Notes: generated by a model from the letters alone, not told the origin. Shown: positions 1-12,197, numbered from the stretch's first letter. The stretch: DNA of 64,000 nucleotides from Thunnus maccoyii (GCF_910596095.1 NC_056534.1:9984490-10048489); one strand, 5' to 3'. Program-made: numbers and translations.

Positions 1-1084
1 AGTAGTCAGTAGTCTAAAGTTTTCCTTCAAGACTACATCCACTAAGTTCTCTCTGGTTCCTTAAATGATTGTAAGGTTTTAAGGAAACAAAAGAAAAGAT
101 TGGATGAGTAAAAGAAGCGTTGAAATTCACCCAGCAACTGAAGGAGCCTTATTAGTTCAAATGATCATCTTTTCTGTAAAAAGGTGGTGACGTGTAGGGC
201 CTAGTTGTCACCACACACTATACACTCAAAAGCACATTAAATAGACAAAAATATGCAGTCATAGATACATTAATTCCAACTGTGAAAAGTCAGTGATTCA
301 AAATCTGCACAATAATGTAGTTTATGTCGATTTGAAAGAAGTTAAAAGCACATGTTTTTTGTGATGAAATGTCTGCCTTAGATTGGGTCCTGCTGCTGGT
401 GTGTAAACACAATGACGGAGTCATCTCTCTGGCGAACGTTGTGGCTGTGCCTTCCATTTCAGCCTCTTTTTTTCATGTTCTTATACATTTGACCTCAAAT
501 GAGTAAAAACCCCAATAAAGTTTTCCTTCTTGACAAATGACCTTCTTGAATCTTTCTTTTCTCCAAAAAAATGGCCAGTAGATGGTCAGTAGATAGACAG
601 ATATTTTTGGGTTTGTCTGTCCAGGATTTAGAGATTCTTTGAATTTTTTCTCCTCCACTCTACCCTCAAAACAATGGAGGTAAATTGATTTCAACAGCAA
701 TGTGTCTTTTCAGGAAAAATGTCTCTCAACAATCCACAGACCTCATTGTAAACAGTTTCATTGGGGCAATTTATTTAGTTTAAAGTAGTTCCAATAAAAA
801 CAGTTAATAAATAGGTCTGTGGATTATCCACAGAAACCAGGACATAATTTTTAAAAGCTTAAGCACCACAAACAATGTTCCTTCATCCCCAATATGCTGG
901 GATGACAACAGAAGTTGCAAAACCTGGAAAAATGAAACCAAATCAATCACTGATCTTTTTGTTGAGCTGACAACATCAGGATATTTAACTCATATTTAAC
1001 TCACTTCCTCACATAGTGTTCCTCATGTGGGATAAATACATCCTTTCTTCAACAGCAGAAAACACTTTGTTTACCGTCCATTCC
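1..1084. other. AT-rich intergenic, no gene seen
   Basis: No open reading frame here resembles a known protein and no convincing splice-flanked exon was found. The short ORFs are of the length expected by chance in AT-rich DNA. No clear repeat boundary was recognised. Confidence 0.5.
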
Positions 1085-1730
1085 TTTCCAAACATGCACC
1101 AAACATGTCTTAAACAGCCCAGAAAAGATCTTATTTAGGGGCACTTTATGCAAATCACATGTAGTTTTAGTAAAAACTCCACTAAGTTTGCACCCCTGAC
1201 TGTAATTAGCAACAGGCTTAGTGAATATCTTCCACTTTGACTCTTCAGCATCCAGTACAAGTTTGAGGTTCTGCAGTGATGTCGGTATAACTCGTAAGAC
1301 AAACTGTAATCTAGACATGGCTTGAGCTGGCGAAGAGCCATGTGCATAAAAGATTGTATCATCTGCATAAGATTTGATTTTATAAGTCTGTGTTGGAGTA
1401 ATAATAATGTTAATGTAGATTGCAAATAATAATGGGCCAAACACGGAACCTTGTGGTACCCCCTTTGTTATTGAAAGGGAGGGTAATGTGAGACAATTCA
1501 GATTGCCTGTTTTATAACATAACATAACATAACATAACATAACATAACATAACATAACATAACATAACATAACATAACATAACATAATATAATATGCATG
1601 ATATCACTTCTGAGCATAATCATCCCAACCAAGGTGGCATGATCTGTTTTGTAAAATGCAGTGGTTAACAGCATCAAAGGCCTTAGAAAGATCAACATAT
1701 GGTACAGCACACTGCAATTTCCAGAGAATG
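1085..1730 (-). mobile_element. Degenerate LINE reverse-transcriptase fragment
   Basis: Read on the minus strand this is a broken non-LTR retrotransposon reverse transcriptase. Near 1720-1660 the frame reads VDLSKAFDAVNH, the first catalytic-Asp block. At about 1470-1340 it reads GVPQGSVFGPLLFAIYIN followed by SYADDTIFY, the YADD catalytic block. The part of the RT that should join these two blocks (tens of residues) is largely replaced by an AACAT pentanucleotide tract (1514-1587), so the copy cannot encode an active enzyme. The motif wording fits the L2/CR1/Rex group common in fish, but the clade cannot be fixed by eye. Upstream and downstream limits are uncertain, and decayed element sequence may continue to about 2200. 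Confidence 0.75.
1514..1587. repeat. (AACAT)n pentanucleotide microsatellite
   Basis: About 14 near-perfect copies of AACAT lie inside the LINE fragment. In translation they give a spurious repeating peptide that inflates the apparent length of overlapping ORFs. Confidence 0.95.
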
Positions 1731-3290
1731 TATGATATCATTTAATACAAGTGTAGCCTGAGATTGCACCATGTTGTGGCCTAAATCCTGAATGCTGTTG
1801 CTAGAGAATACAGATTTTGTCTTGATAAACACAAAGTTGCCAGTTAACCAGAGATTACAGTGTTAACTGTAGGGTGAGATTTTTTAAATTGGGTAATAGT
1901 TGCTCATGTTGTCAGTTGAACCCCACTTATGCAGTGGAATAACCTGAGCTCATTTCCACTCAGTTGGGACCTTACCAGTAATCAACTAAATATATGTGTA
2001 GTGCAGGTTGTGATTCAATGAGCACTAGAGGTAAGGATCCAGATTGTCGGCTTTAGCTGATTGTTTTAGTTTTTAAATGATCGAGTGCATTAAATACTTC
2101 AAATATGGTGACAGCCAAAGGGAAAAAGTGCTGCTTGTTGAAGAGGACAGGTTAAGTGCCCAGCAGTGATAAAATGGTGGTTAAAAGCTTCCATTGTCTT
2201 GGGTATTTCATACAGTGAATACCTAAAAATCATTGGAATATCAGTTCATAATCATGTAGCAACCATCTTGTTCTCATAATAAAAATCCATTGTCATGATT
2301 TTTGCAAATACTGTTGTGTGTGGGAGATGAGGAAGGAAGAGTCTGCATCATGTCCCCTTGAGATTTCACTGTGCCAAAACTGTACAAGAGAAGAGAAGGC
2401 GAGGGCGGTAACCTACTCCACTTTCTCTGTCCTTCTGCAGAGAAGACTCACCTTTCCTTCTCGAAAAACAACACCCAGTCATTCAAATGTGTGTTAAACT
2501 TTGAATGTGGGCTTTGATAGAAACACAGGAATAGACCAACAGACATCCTTCATTCTTCAGTGCAGGATCTCTGCATGTTGCCATGGTAACAGGTAAGTGG
2601 CAGGGATGGGGCTCGAGGAGGATGGATGTTCGGAGATTTAACAGACACACATAGATCAATAATCTCAATAACTTTGTAATACTCTGAGTCAAACAGTCAC
2701 ATATTTAAGATACAGTTTCTCTGGCACTTCCACTGTATGTCTGAACAACGACTTTGTAAATAAAAACCCCAAGATAAGCACAGACATGTGATAGTCCCTA
2801 AATGAATTGGAGCTCACGCTAATACACTAGTACCCCCATTCCCACGTCTTTTTTTGGACAGTCTGTGTGTTGTGTGCTGTGTGTGAAAAGCCCCTATCGT
2901 TTGTAAGAGAAAACAGATGGCAGGGTCTTGCCAAATTTGTCTGCCAGAAAAAGCTAATATGGCACTTGAATGGAAGTAGCAAATAATAAGCAGAGGAGAC
3001 AAAGACAAAGGAAAGGAAATTAATGAGATGGTAGATGAAAAGAGAAAATGTGCCGCAAAAAGGGGTTTCACTGACCTTGAAAGTAGGGTAGATGTTGTTT
3101 TTTTTTTTATGCATTCATGCATGAGATAAGAGAGTCCTGAGTCCTAAAGGTGACGAAGAATAAAGAGTTTATTCAAAATGTCCTTGGTGAAACTTTTCTT
3201 GTGACAGAACTGGCAGGAGAATATTGTTGCTGTCTGGTAAAAACCACTTGTGTCTCTCTGAATTAGGTGATTTTAAAGATTAAATGTTCC
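1731..3290. other. Intergenic, no gene seen
   Basis: No coding exon was recognised on either strand. The left part (to about 2200) may be further decayed LINE sequence. ORFs at 2483-2692 and 2814-3122 have low-complexity composition and no family resemblance. Confidence 0.45.
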
Positions 3291-3296
3291 TTTATT

Positions 3297-3835
3297 GACA
3301 TCTGAGGCTAAATAACTCAAGAATAAGAGTCTACTAGTGGCTCTGTGAGGCTGTAGGGTATTTAAGCACAGCAATGCTTTTAGCTAAATACTAACATCAA
3401 CAAGCTAACATGCTCACAATGACAAAACTAAAATGCTGATGTTAACAGGCAAAATGTTTTTCATGTTAACCATCTTAGTTTAGCATGTTAGCAAGCAAAT
3501 ATTTGCTAATCAGCACTTTAAACAACAGTACATCTGAGGCTGATGGGACTGTCATTAGCAGGCATTTGTCCAAGTATTACATGTATTGAAAGTCTGACGA
3601 TGTGAGTCTGATGATGGGGCTATATGAAAGGTCAAAGGAACATGTCTGTACCAAATGTCATGTCAATGCATCCAATAGTTGTAGAGACATTTCACTGACA
3701 ACCAAAAATGCCACAGTGGTGCAAGAGGAGCTCGTCTCACCAAATTCATGAGGCTTCTCTGGGCTCCATGACTGTCTGCACAAAATGTCACGGCCATCCA
3801 TTCAGTAGGCCTAATTTTTGAGATAGTGTGGACTA
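3297..3835 (-). repeat. Dispersed teleost repeat, copy 1 (minus orientation)
   Basis: The stretch is rich in the words 'gctaacatgctcacaatgac' and 'agcatgttagc' and carries the 'gctctgtgaggctg' block. Reverse-complemented, the same blocks appear in the same order at about 34850-35720, and part of them at 48700-49320. It is a long interspersed sequence familiar from percomorph genomes. I see no coding capacity, and its class (DNA transposon or other) is not evident. Confidence 0.7.
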
Positions 3836-4736
3836 AAGAGGTTCACAGATGAACTTTTCCATCCTTGGAACTACGTTGCTGTCAGCGGCTATAACCCCCA
3901 ATGGATATTCCTAAAAAATGCATTTTCACAAAGATTAAAATGGGTCAGTGTTTCTCACTAGATGAAAGTGTTATATTTTGGAGATGCGTTGTTTTCAAAG
4001 GACAATGACAAAATTTGCATGTCATGGGTCAAGACTTGCTTTTTTGTGCAATGCACCAAATGTACCTTCTTTCTTTACTGTGTGGTATGTGACGACTTTT
4101 TCTGCATTCATTGTATGTACTATTTGCTCTGTTTATGTATTCTTTGACAACATGTATTTGATCATGTTGATTCATGTTACTAAATACTTCATTTAATTGA
4201 ACATGAGATAGAATAGAAGATGTAGGGAAAGTGATGAAAGTGTTGTGACCTGTTAGTTTTAGCACTCAGTAAGTTTAGAGGATTGGAAGAAATAGGCCAA
4301 AACAGTTTGACTCATGCTTCACTTACTAGCTTTTATAGGAGGTTTCAACTGCATTTCACAGTCTTCATCAGCAGATCAGATCAGCACATCATCTCGAGTT
4401 AAAGTTCGACTGTGACCAAGGAAAATTAAGAACATTCACACTCAAGACCAAAACAGTTTGAATACTATTTTAATGAGGCCACAACTCACTCACAAATGTT
4501 GGGCATGATAACTTATAAAAATTTCCAATTGGTAGTTTCTTTGTTAATCTGTTTTACAGGATTGCATCTCGCTGTGTGACTGTAACACTGCCACCTCTAA
4601 ATAAACAATGTTAATTTTCCAGTGTATATTTGAACTACATAACTATCTTAACCCTATTGCCATGTACAGTTGTCCTAATGTGTCTACTGCTGCCATCTAG
4701 TGTAGGTAAGATGATTCTCATTTGATTTCAGTATGT
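3836..4736. other. Intergenic, no gene seen
   Basis: AT-rich sequence without a recognisable exon. The overlapping ORFs at 3962-4265 are short, lie in several frames on both strands and resemble nothing. The segment 4330-4460 ('cttcatcagcaga') has a partial echo near 44390-44420 and may be an old repeat. Confidence 0.4.
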
Positions 4737-4739
4737 GCA

Positions 4740-5035
4740 CTATATGGCCAAAAGTATGTGGACATGTCTGTTTTTTATAGTTTGGGCTAGGCCCCTTTAG
4801 TACAGGAAACCTTAACACTACAGTGTCTAATGATATTTCAGCCAATAGTGCACTTGAAACCTTGTGGCAACAGTTTGGGAGAGACCCTCTCCTGTTTCAA
4901 CATGACAATGCTCCCACACACAAAGCAGGGTCCATAAAGTTTTCCTTGTTTTCCCAGTTTGGTGTGGATGAACATGACTTAATTAAAGACCAACACAAAA
5001 ATGTCATAAACAGTGGACATGTGCACATTAAATAA
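4740..5035 (+). mobile_element. Tc1-like transposon remnant
   Basis: The left end 'cactatatggccaaaagtat' is the terminal sequence of a fish Tc1 family. It is followed in frame (4823-5035) by a transposase piece containing LLFQHDNAPTHKAGSIK and SQFGVDEHDL, the block around the second catalytic Asp of the DDE domain. The N-terminal DNA-binding part and everything after this block are missing, and no matching right inverted terminal repeat was found. The copy is therefore internally and 3' deleted and inactive. Confidence 0.75.
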
Positions 5036-6140
5036 TCACTGACAGTGGCATTCAATGAAGGTGCTATCGCTATCTTTGGCTCAGGTGAGTTTGTTGGCAG
5101 GTTTGTTCCTTTTTATTTAATTTGTTCCTGTTTTCTTTGCTCTCATATTAAACAGGGGGTACTGACCTTCTTCAAGGGTAGCGATAAGACACAGAACATA
5201 CTATTGCACGCACACAAATGTACGCACCTACTGACAAATTATCACAGTATCTGTTTACCCAACGATAGCCACTTCCAGGCAGAGTGTGAGCGGGCAAGAG
5301 CCAAAGAGGGAGAGTTTTATTCATTATGTCACACGATACACTTCAGGAGAAAGAGGATTTTCTCCAAAACTCTATTGATGACTAGTACGTCAAAATCTTA
5401 CTCTGGCTGCACGTCTGCTGTGCTATTTGACTTTATCAGACCACTAATTACTTCTCAAGAAATCCATGTAGGTGTGGTCCACTCAGGTAGAAATTAGGCT
5501 ATTGTGACTCCGCAAATTATAAATCTACTCCTGAATAATCAAAAATATAGACCAAAACCATCCTGTTTTTTTTTTTTTTACGGGAAGTGTGCAGCAGTAT
5601 GTGTGTATACAATATCCCTGTTTGTGTCAAACAGCAGCTCTTTGTTGGAGAGAAACCTTCCGTGACTCATGCCAAGTGTAAATATGACTGCACGTGTCTG
5701 TATCTTGGTTGTGTGTGCATGACTGACCATCCCTTTATGACTGCCAGACTTCAGGCTTTGGGCTTCTAGGAAGATGATGACAAAGCCATGTGGGGATAAT
5801 GGACCAAGAGTGAAACCAATGAGGGAAATGAGCCAAAAAAAATGCAAAACAAAGGTATTTTCCTTGAAGGTCACCATGTACGGTTGGCGATCTTGACCAG
5901 TCGTACTTACTTGTGATGTGGAGTTTGACTGGTGGACATATTGAGGTCTGATGATGCAAAGTAGGTCAGTTATGACTTGGCAATAAAGTAGCATCAGTGA
6001 TGGAGAGTCATTAAGTATATTTACTCAAGGAACATGCACATATTACTCCACTGCATTTGTTTGACAGCTACATACTACAGCTATATATTAATTATGTTGT
6101 TACTTTCATCCTGAACACAAATATGTTGATATAGATACTA
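5036..6140. other. Intergenic, no gene seen
   Basis: The ORFs at 5045-5497 (+) and 5578-5994 (-) have no recognisable domains and no splice or promoter context. About 6000-6060 may be a fragment of the same 'ttactcaag' type repeat seen at 11.4 kb. Confidence 0.4.
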
Positions 6141-6590
6141 TATATACTGTACAAAGGTTTTAGGCACTAAAGTAAAGTGATGATGCTTTAAAAAGAATAA
6201 TGCCATAAATAGCTTTTATTTATCAATTACCTTCATACAAAGTGTAGTAAACAGAAGAAACTTAAATCGAATCAATATTTGGTGTGACCACTTTGCCAGT
6301 AAAACAGAACCGGTTCTCGGTGCACGTGCACACAGTTTTTCAAGGTATTTGGCAGGTAGGTTGTCTCAAGCATCTTGGAGAAGTTGCCAAAGTAAAGTTC
6401 TTCTGTGGATTTAGGCGTCTCAGCTGCTTCCGTCATTTCATGTAATCCCAGACTGACTCCATGATGCCATACAATCTGTTGCAGGACTCCCACTTCTTCT
6501 TCTTCTGGTCACTAAAGGAAGGTCTTATGTCTCTGGCTGTATGTTTGGGGTCATTGTCATGCTGCATGAATGACAGCTATAATCATAATT
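6140..6590 (-). mobile_element. Tc1/mariner-like transposon remnant
   Basis: The left edge ('tactgtacaaaggttttaggcac') and the interior match the layout of a dispersed fish element whose minus strand encodes a Tc1/mariner-type transposase end. The minus-strand frame 6493-6272 contains VSLGLHEMTEAAETPKSTEEL and ends in GHTKY, like the C-termini of Tc1 transposases. Frameshifts and missing ends show it is dead. Both boundaries are approximate, and the family call is from memory of similar sequences. Confidence 0.5.
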
Positions 6591-7190
6591 TTTTTTCAGA
6601 GTAGCTGAGTTACTACACAATATTTCCAAGTACCCCCTTGTAAATGCAGAATTACCCCCAAAGTACCCCTATTTGGGAATTATAGGTGAAACTACCCAAC
6701 AGTGAGTAATGTAGTTAGAATTAACTTCATCTCAACAGCATTAAAATCCCATTTAGCTACTCAGTGATGCAATATAACCATAATAGGCTACATGCAATAT
6801 TAATAACCTAACACTTCCTGCAAAATGTATTTTACTCTCTTTTTACTTTTCCTCAGCCCAAATAAAAATTTGAAAGCAGTCAAGAATCTGAATTCTTCAA
6901 CCATAATGAAAGTATTTGTTAAGCTGAGAAATCCATGTATATACTCAAATATGAATATGATCAACACATTAGCAAACATGATGTGGAAACTACCGGACTA
7001 ATAATTTCTCACGTATTCATTTGTTTTCCAGGTTTCTAATGAACTTGTGTAAACCTCCCTGACTCATTGGTGCTGAAAACAAATGCACGTGACTGTTGAT
7101 TTAGGCTTACCGATGAAAGGCATACAATTGATTTATGTCTACATGCTGCTCATGCTGGTCTTTAATTTAACTGCAGTCTCAATTTGATCT
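6591..7190. other. AT-rich upstream region of the Ras-like gene
   Basis: No coding sequence recognised. Base composition changes abruptly from AT-rich to GC-rich near 7240, where the promoter and CpG-rich coding exon of the Ras-like gene begin. Confidence 0.5.
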
Positions 7191-7268
7191 GCTATTTGGG
7201 TGTTCCTCCCTCACCTTCATTCACGCAGAGAGAGGGATCTTATTGGTGGAGAGCAGATTTGCCCAGCC

Positions 7269-7275
7269 TATAAAT
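7269..7275 (+). promoter_or_regulatory. TATA box of the Ras-like gene
   Basis: TATAAAT lies 119 bases upstream of the ATG at 7394, at the edge of the GC-rich block. It would place transcription start near 7300 and give a roughly 90-base 5' leader. Seen in the sequence; promoter function is inferred. Confidence 0.6.
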
Positions 7276-7393
7276 TCACATACGTGCTCGTGGAGGAGTG
7301 CAGAGCGTCTGACAGCACCGGAGGCTGCAGGAGCCACCGCATCTTCTCTGGAGGGGACAGCTGCTCGCTGCGGGACACACTCGTCAGATCAGC

Positions 7394-8029
7394 ATGTCTC
7401 CGTCCGAGCGTCGCAACGCGGTCCGGCTGGTGTTCCTCGGGGCAGCGGGGGTCGGGAAGAGCGCGCTCATCCGCCGTTTCCTCCACCAAAGCTTCGAGCA
7501 CAAGTACACGCGCACAGTCGAGGAGCTTCACGTGCTGGAGTACGACACTGCTGGCTCCGGGAAGATGCATCTGGAGGTCTTGGACACGAGCGGCAGTTAC
7601 TCCTTCCCGGCTATGCGTGAGCTCTGCATCCGACACAGTGACGCCTTCGCCCTGGTGTACGCGGTGGACGACCCGGGGTCGTTCGAAGAAGTGCGGCGGC
7701 TGCGCGACGAGATTCTGCAGCTGAGGGGCGACAAGAGCTCGCTCATCACCGTGGTCGGCAGCAAGTCTGATCTGACCGAGACCGAAGGCCGGGTGCTGCT
7801 GGCGGTTGATGTCATGACCACGGTGGAGGGTGAGTGGGACGCCAACTTCGTGGAGGCGTCCGCGCGCACCGGTTCCAACACGGTCGGGGTGTTCAGCGCG
7901 CTGCTGCAACAGGTGAACCTGCCGCACGGGTTGAGCCCTGCGGTGGGGAGGCGCAGAGACACGCTGCCCAGACCGGCGGTCAAGAAAAGACCACCACTGA
8001 AGAAGAACAACAGCTGTATCCTGTCATAG
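7394..8029 (+). CDS. RASD/Dexras-like small GTPase (single exon)
   Basis: The frame gives an intact 211-aa protein with Ras-fold GTPase motifs. P-loop GAAGVGKS is at 16-23, a switch-I Thr at about 41, DTSG at 64-67 in place of the usual DTAG, SKSD at 123-126 in place of NKxD, and EASAR at 154-158. The C-terminus is basic and ends in a CAAX box (CILS), predicting prenylation and membrane attachment. The segment DTSGSYSFPAMRELCI closely follows the RASD1/RASD2 pattern, and the LP..LSP stretch near 177 also fits that family. The protein lacks the long N-terminus and C-terminal extension of RASD1. Ser for Asn in the guanine-specificity loop could weaken nucleotide selectivity. The ATG chosen is the first in frame after the TATA box, and the gene is intronless and GC-rich. 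The nearest named family member cannot be fixed by eye, so no symbol is given. Confidence 0.85.
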   Translation: MSPSERRNAVRLVFLGAAGVGKSALIRRFLHQSFEHKYTRTVEELHVLEYDTAGSGKMHLEVLDTSGSYSFPAMRELCIRHSDAFALVYAVDDPGSFEEVRRLRDEILQLRGDKSSLITVVGSKSDLTETEGRVLLAVDVMTTVEGEWDANFVEASARTGSNTVGVFSALLQQVNLPHGLSPAVGRRRDTLPRPAVKKRPPLKKNNSCILS

Positions 8030-8267
8030 GAACATTTCTATGTCTATAATGACTCTGCAGCTGGACTGCTCGTGCATATGTTGCTGGTCAAGACAATTAG
8101 TCTACAGAGGTGGAAAGAGGACAATATGAAAATATGTCTCCGAAATAATCAACATCAGACAGCCCTCACTGTTTAATGAGAGACTCAACTGGCATATGGG
8201 ATATACCCACATCTGTATCCCATGTGTTAAAGATTCACATTTTTGTGTACATTTTTTATCTTTTGTC

Positions 8268-8273
8268 AATAAA
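8268..8273 (+). terminator. Polyadenylation signal of the Ras-like gene
   Basis: AATAAA lies about 240 bases after the stop codon and is followed by T/GT-rich sequence (attgtgatattgtctgctgt). It is the first such hexamer on this strand after the gene. Confidence 0.7.
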
Positions 8274-8789
8274 ATACATTATTGTGATATTGTCTGCTGT
8301 TTCATATGTTCAATCCATACATTTCAATCTGAATAACGAAACCTAAACTGAGTTTATTTCCTCCAATGAAAGAGTGAGTATTGTATAATTCACTCTAAAG
8401 ATTTTTGTTCCTTTTGAAAAATATCAATGAAATTATGAAACTCTGCTGCCCCCGCCTCAGTCCTGCTCAGTGTGCCTAGTTTAGAGGATCTTTGACCAAA
8501 GTTCAACTTCGCCTTTTAGTTTTTAGTGATTTCAAAGCTGTATTTAGTAAAGATAAAGTTCTTGGGGTCTCATTAAATCTCACTCATCCCTGACTGCCCT
8601 GTTAGCTGAAGGACTTAGAGGCATGAAATACAGAAAAGTTGGACCCAGGTGTATTTACAGTGAGCGTATAACATGCACATCGTTTGAGGATTGATTATGG
8701 TGCCTCCAGGGATTCTGCCCAGCAACTTTGTGATGATTGGTGATGATTGGTTCCCTAATTATACACAGGCTGCTAGGAATCTGGGACCT

Positions 8790-9640
8790 CTGTTTTGAGA
8801 ATCAAGTCGAAAATGTTGTGAAGTTGTGTTTTTACCAGTTGAAGATCATCTCTAAAATTAGGTCATTTTTATCTTTTGCTGATCTTCAAAAAAGTATATA
8901 TGCTTTTATATATTCTCGACTCGACTATTGCAACGCACTTTATTCAGGTATCAGCCAGGGTTCCCTTCACCGTCTCCAGCTGGTCCAAAATGCTGCTGCT
9001 CGTCTCATTACTGGGACAAAAAGGTATGAGCACATCATCCCTGTGCTTGCCTCCCTACACTGGCTCCCAGTTAGCCTTCGTATTGATTTTAAAATCTTAT
9101 TACTTACCTTTAAGGCATTAAACGGCCTTGCTCCCAGTTACATATCTGCACTACTGAACTGGTATGTGCCCTCTCGACCCTTAAGATCCGCAGATGGAGC
9201 CCTGTTGGTCATTCCCAGGTCACAGCTTGTGACAAAGGATGGTCGGGCTTTTGCTGTCAGAGTCCCCCACTCTCTGGAACTCGTTGCCCACTGACACATT
9301 AGGTCTCTAGCTTCTTTTAAAACTCGTCTTAAAACTTTTTTCTTTGTGAAAGCTTTTGGAAATGTTTGATATGTTTTCATTACTGTTTTTTACATTAATT
9401 GATGTTATTTTATCTTATTTTTTATCATTATTTTACTCCTGTGCATTCTATCGTCCTATTATTACTATTGTTGTGCATCTTCTATTGTTACTATGTACTT
9501 CTGCCTTTACCTCTTTGTTCCTCTTTGCTTATTTTATCTGCCTTGTTGGTTTTATTTTCCTTTGTAAAGCACTTTGTAACATTGTTAAGAAAAGTGCTAT
9601 ATAAATAAAATTTATTATTATTATTATTATTATTAATTGC
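8790..9640 (+). mobile_element. L2-type LINE 3' end (5'-truncated)
   Basis: The frame 8737-9294 reads as the C-terminal part of an L2/Rex-type ORF2, including SRLDYCNALYSG, LQLVQNAAARLITGTK, ASLHWLPVSLRIDFKIL and KALNGLAPSYIS. After the stop, the 3' UTR runs to 'gtgctatataaataaaattt' and a (TTA)n tail at about 9610-9636, the canonical 3' end of this fish LINE group. Reverse transcriptase and endonuclease regions are missing, as expected for a 5'-truncated insertion. The coding part is only mildly decayed. Confidence 0.9.
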
Positions 9641-11420
9641 ACCATCAACCCTTTGACAATGTTCAACACTAATTCTCAAATAAGACATGTAATACTATAA
9701 TTCACATTTTTAAATTGTTATCATGGCTCAATAAATAAATCCATACAGCCATATTCTCTCATTCTTTCTTCTTTATTCTGATAAAGATGAACGTCATGCT
9801 TCTATTGTTAACCTCAGCTGATATATGCAGACGATATTTAGATGCTGCTTTATAAAAATAGCTCCTCTCTCAGCATAAAGCCACATCATGCTATTTTGGA
9901 TGTTAAACACACACATACACACACACATCATGTCAAATGGAACAAAGAGGATAAACAAACCCACAGATGTCTTTCTCTTTTCATTCATCTGTCCACTCCA
10001 CATCCACTTATTTGCCTCTTATCTTCCTCTACTTAGTCATATCCTCCTTTCAGCTCCAATAATAACGTGCTACTGAAAACAAATATAACACTCCTTTGGG
10101 CACAAAATCATTAGTGAGGAAGAGGAGTAGTGCTTCCGGGAGCACATTCATTGGTAAAATATAGATGAGCACCCTGAAATTGTGTGCTGCACTGAGAAAG
10201 ATGTTCCCAATACTGCTGATGTAACACGATAATACATCTGTTTTATGTTTTTTAGACATGCCAGGCTGATGCTAACAACATTGTACTGTTTGAGCACTAT
10301 CTTTTAATAGAGTGAGTGGAATAAGCTACATGACTTTAGTACTGTATGCTGTGGGAAAGAAGTCAAACAACATCAAGTTCAAATGACTTTATTTGTCATT
10401 TGCACAAGTACGGAATACAAAGAAACTGGATTCCTTGCACACATTTTTTCAGTCACATAAAGAAGGAAAAGAACAATAAAGGACTGACAAACTGGATCAA
10501 AAAGAAGAAACAAAGGGACATATAGGTCATTTTGAAGTAACAAAATAAAAAAAATCAACAGAAATAGAAATACAGTCACATAAATTACATTCAGTGTGTC
10601 TGTATTTGAACTCGAGTGAGCACTATAAGACATGGACCATTTGGGTCGTTTTACTGCATCAGGAGCAAATGACATCTGAACCATATGTATATAATCTATT
10701 TCCTGAGACTATATAGATAAACACGATAGTACGATTATATATTTCATGCAGTATTATGTAAAATAACACTGTATGACAATATACCGTGGACAATATATAG
10801 TGATGTAGTTATATAGGAAAGAAATGCTATGTATGTATATGTTCCCTTAGTGAAAAAATATGTTTTTTACTTTGATGAAATCATCCTTCACTGAAAACTA
10901 CTGCTAAAGGCAGGTCATAACCCTCTGCATGCACTTCGACTTGATACCTGCTCTTATTTCAAGTAGCCTACAAAGCAAAAAGCTATTTTAGGAATTTAAG
11001 ATACTGCAATAATCTGAAACAACAATGCTGAAAAACATGACATAATGATTTATTATCAAGTCATTGTATGTGTGTTTTATATCTATGAACAAGGAAGCAC
11101 AGACAAGAGCATGAGCCAAACCTTAACTGTAAAGGGAAAAATAAAGAAGGGGAGTCTGTGTGTGAGAGAGACTGATAAGGAACAAAGAGAGACAATAAGA
11201 AAGAAACAAAGACAACATATAAGCTAAATAACAATCTAATATGCTAAAGACAAAAGTAGAGGGAGTAGGAGTGGTGGTCGGCTAGTGTTGTACAAGTCAA
11301 AGCTAGCGGTAGGTTTGAAGATATGCAAGATAACCATGTGCTCTTCACATTGTATTTTGTGAAATGCTGCCACTCATTGATGAGAAAACAAATCAACACT
11401 ATTCAAAATATTCATACTGA
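9641..11420. other. Intergenic, no gene seen
   Basis: Contains a short (CA)n at about 9908-9928 and a stretch at 10375-10680 ('tttatttgtcatttgcacaag') that resembles a dispersed fish repeat. No exon with coding similarity was seen. ORFs at 10379-10684 (-) and 11045-11227 (+) look random. Confidence 0.4.
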
Positions 11421-11423
11421 AAT

Positions 11424-11930
11424 GCAGCGATGGTGGAAGGGGTACCTCTTATTTAAATGAAAGTAGGAATACTACAATTTTAAAACTCTATTAAGTACTA
11501 AATGTCCTGCATTTAGAAATGTAACTTAATTAAAAGTACAGAAGTACTATAAGCAAAATACTTAGAGAGGATCGAAAGTGAAAGAAGCCTACTCATTATG
11601 TGGCAGAATGATCCCTTCAGTGTTATCACATATTATATTATTGGATTACATGGGTGTATAAAGGCAACATTTTAATGTTGTATTTGGTTAAGATCCAGTT
11701 AATAAGCTTTAAATATATCATCATTTCATAAGTTCATAGGTTTAATAGGCTATATCTGAGGAGTAACTTGTATTTACAGCTGTCAAATAAATGAGTAAAT
11801 AAATTGTACACCGTATATTTCCGACCAATATGTAGTGGAGTATAAGATAGTATTGAAATTGAAATACCACCTCAAATTGTACTTGAGAGGATGTATGCTA
11901 CATTTTACCACTGAAAACCAGTAGGCAAGA
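11424..11930 (+). repeat. Dispersed teleost repeat ('aaaagtacagaagtac' type)
   Basis: Successive blocks such as 'aaaagtacagaagtacta', 'ctactcattatgtggcagaa', 'aacattttaatgttgtattt' and 'tagtggagtataagatag' follow the order of a very common noncoding percomorph interspersed repeat. Divergence is substantial. Its right end is not sharp, and related words continue to about 12070. Confidence 0.6.
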
Positions 11931-12197
11931 TACTCATGAGTACTTTCACTTTTAATACTTCAGTAGGCTACATTTTGTATTTTACAATGTTAAATAGCAT
12001 TGAATGTTTTAGTTAAAGTTGCATTGAGTATTTTTTACAGTGATATCTCGACTTTTACTTGAGTACAGAGCTTAAAAACCTTTTCTCAACAGCCATTAAA
12101 TGAGCATAACTCCCTCTTCATCAACTGTTTGATTAAATCCCACTCCGACTACATTTCCCGTCAGTACTGTAGTCAGCGACCAACAATAGCCATTCAG

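Noticed and set aside
5045-5497. 150-aa ORF on the plus strand
   Set aside because: No domain, no splice or promoter context and unremarkable codon use in an AT-rich region next to a dead Tc1 element.
7268-7927. 219-aa minus-strand ORF overlapping the Ras-like gene
   Set aside because: An antisense shadow of a GC-rich coding exon; no protein resemblance.
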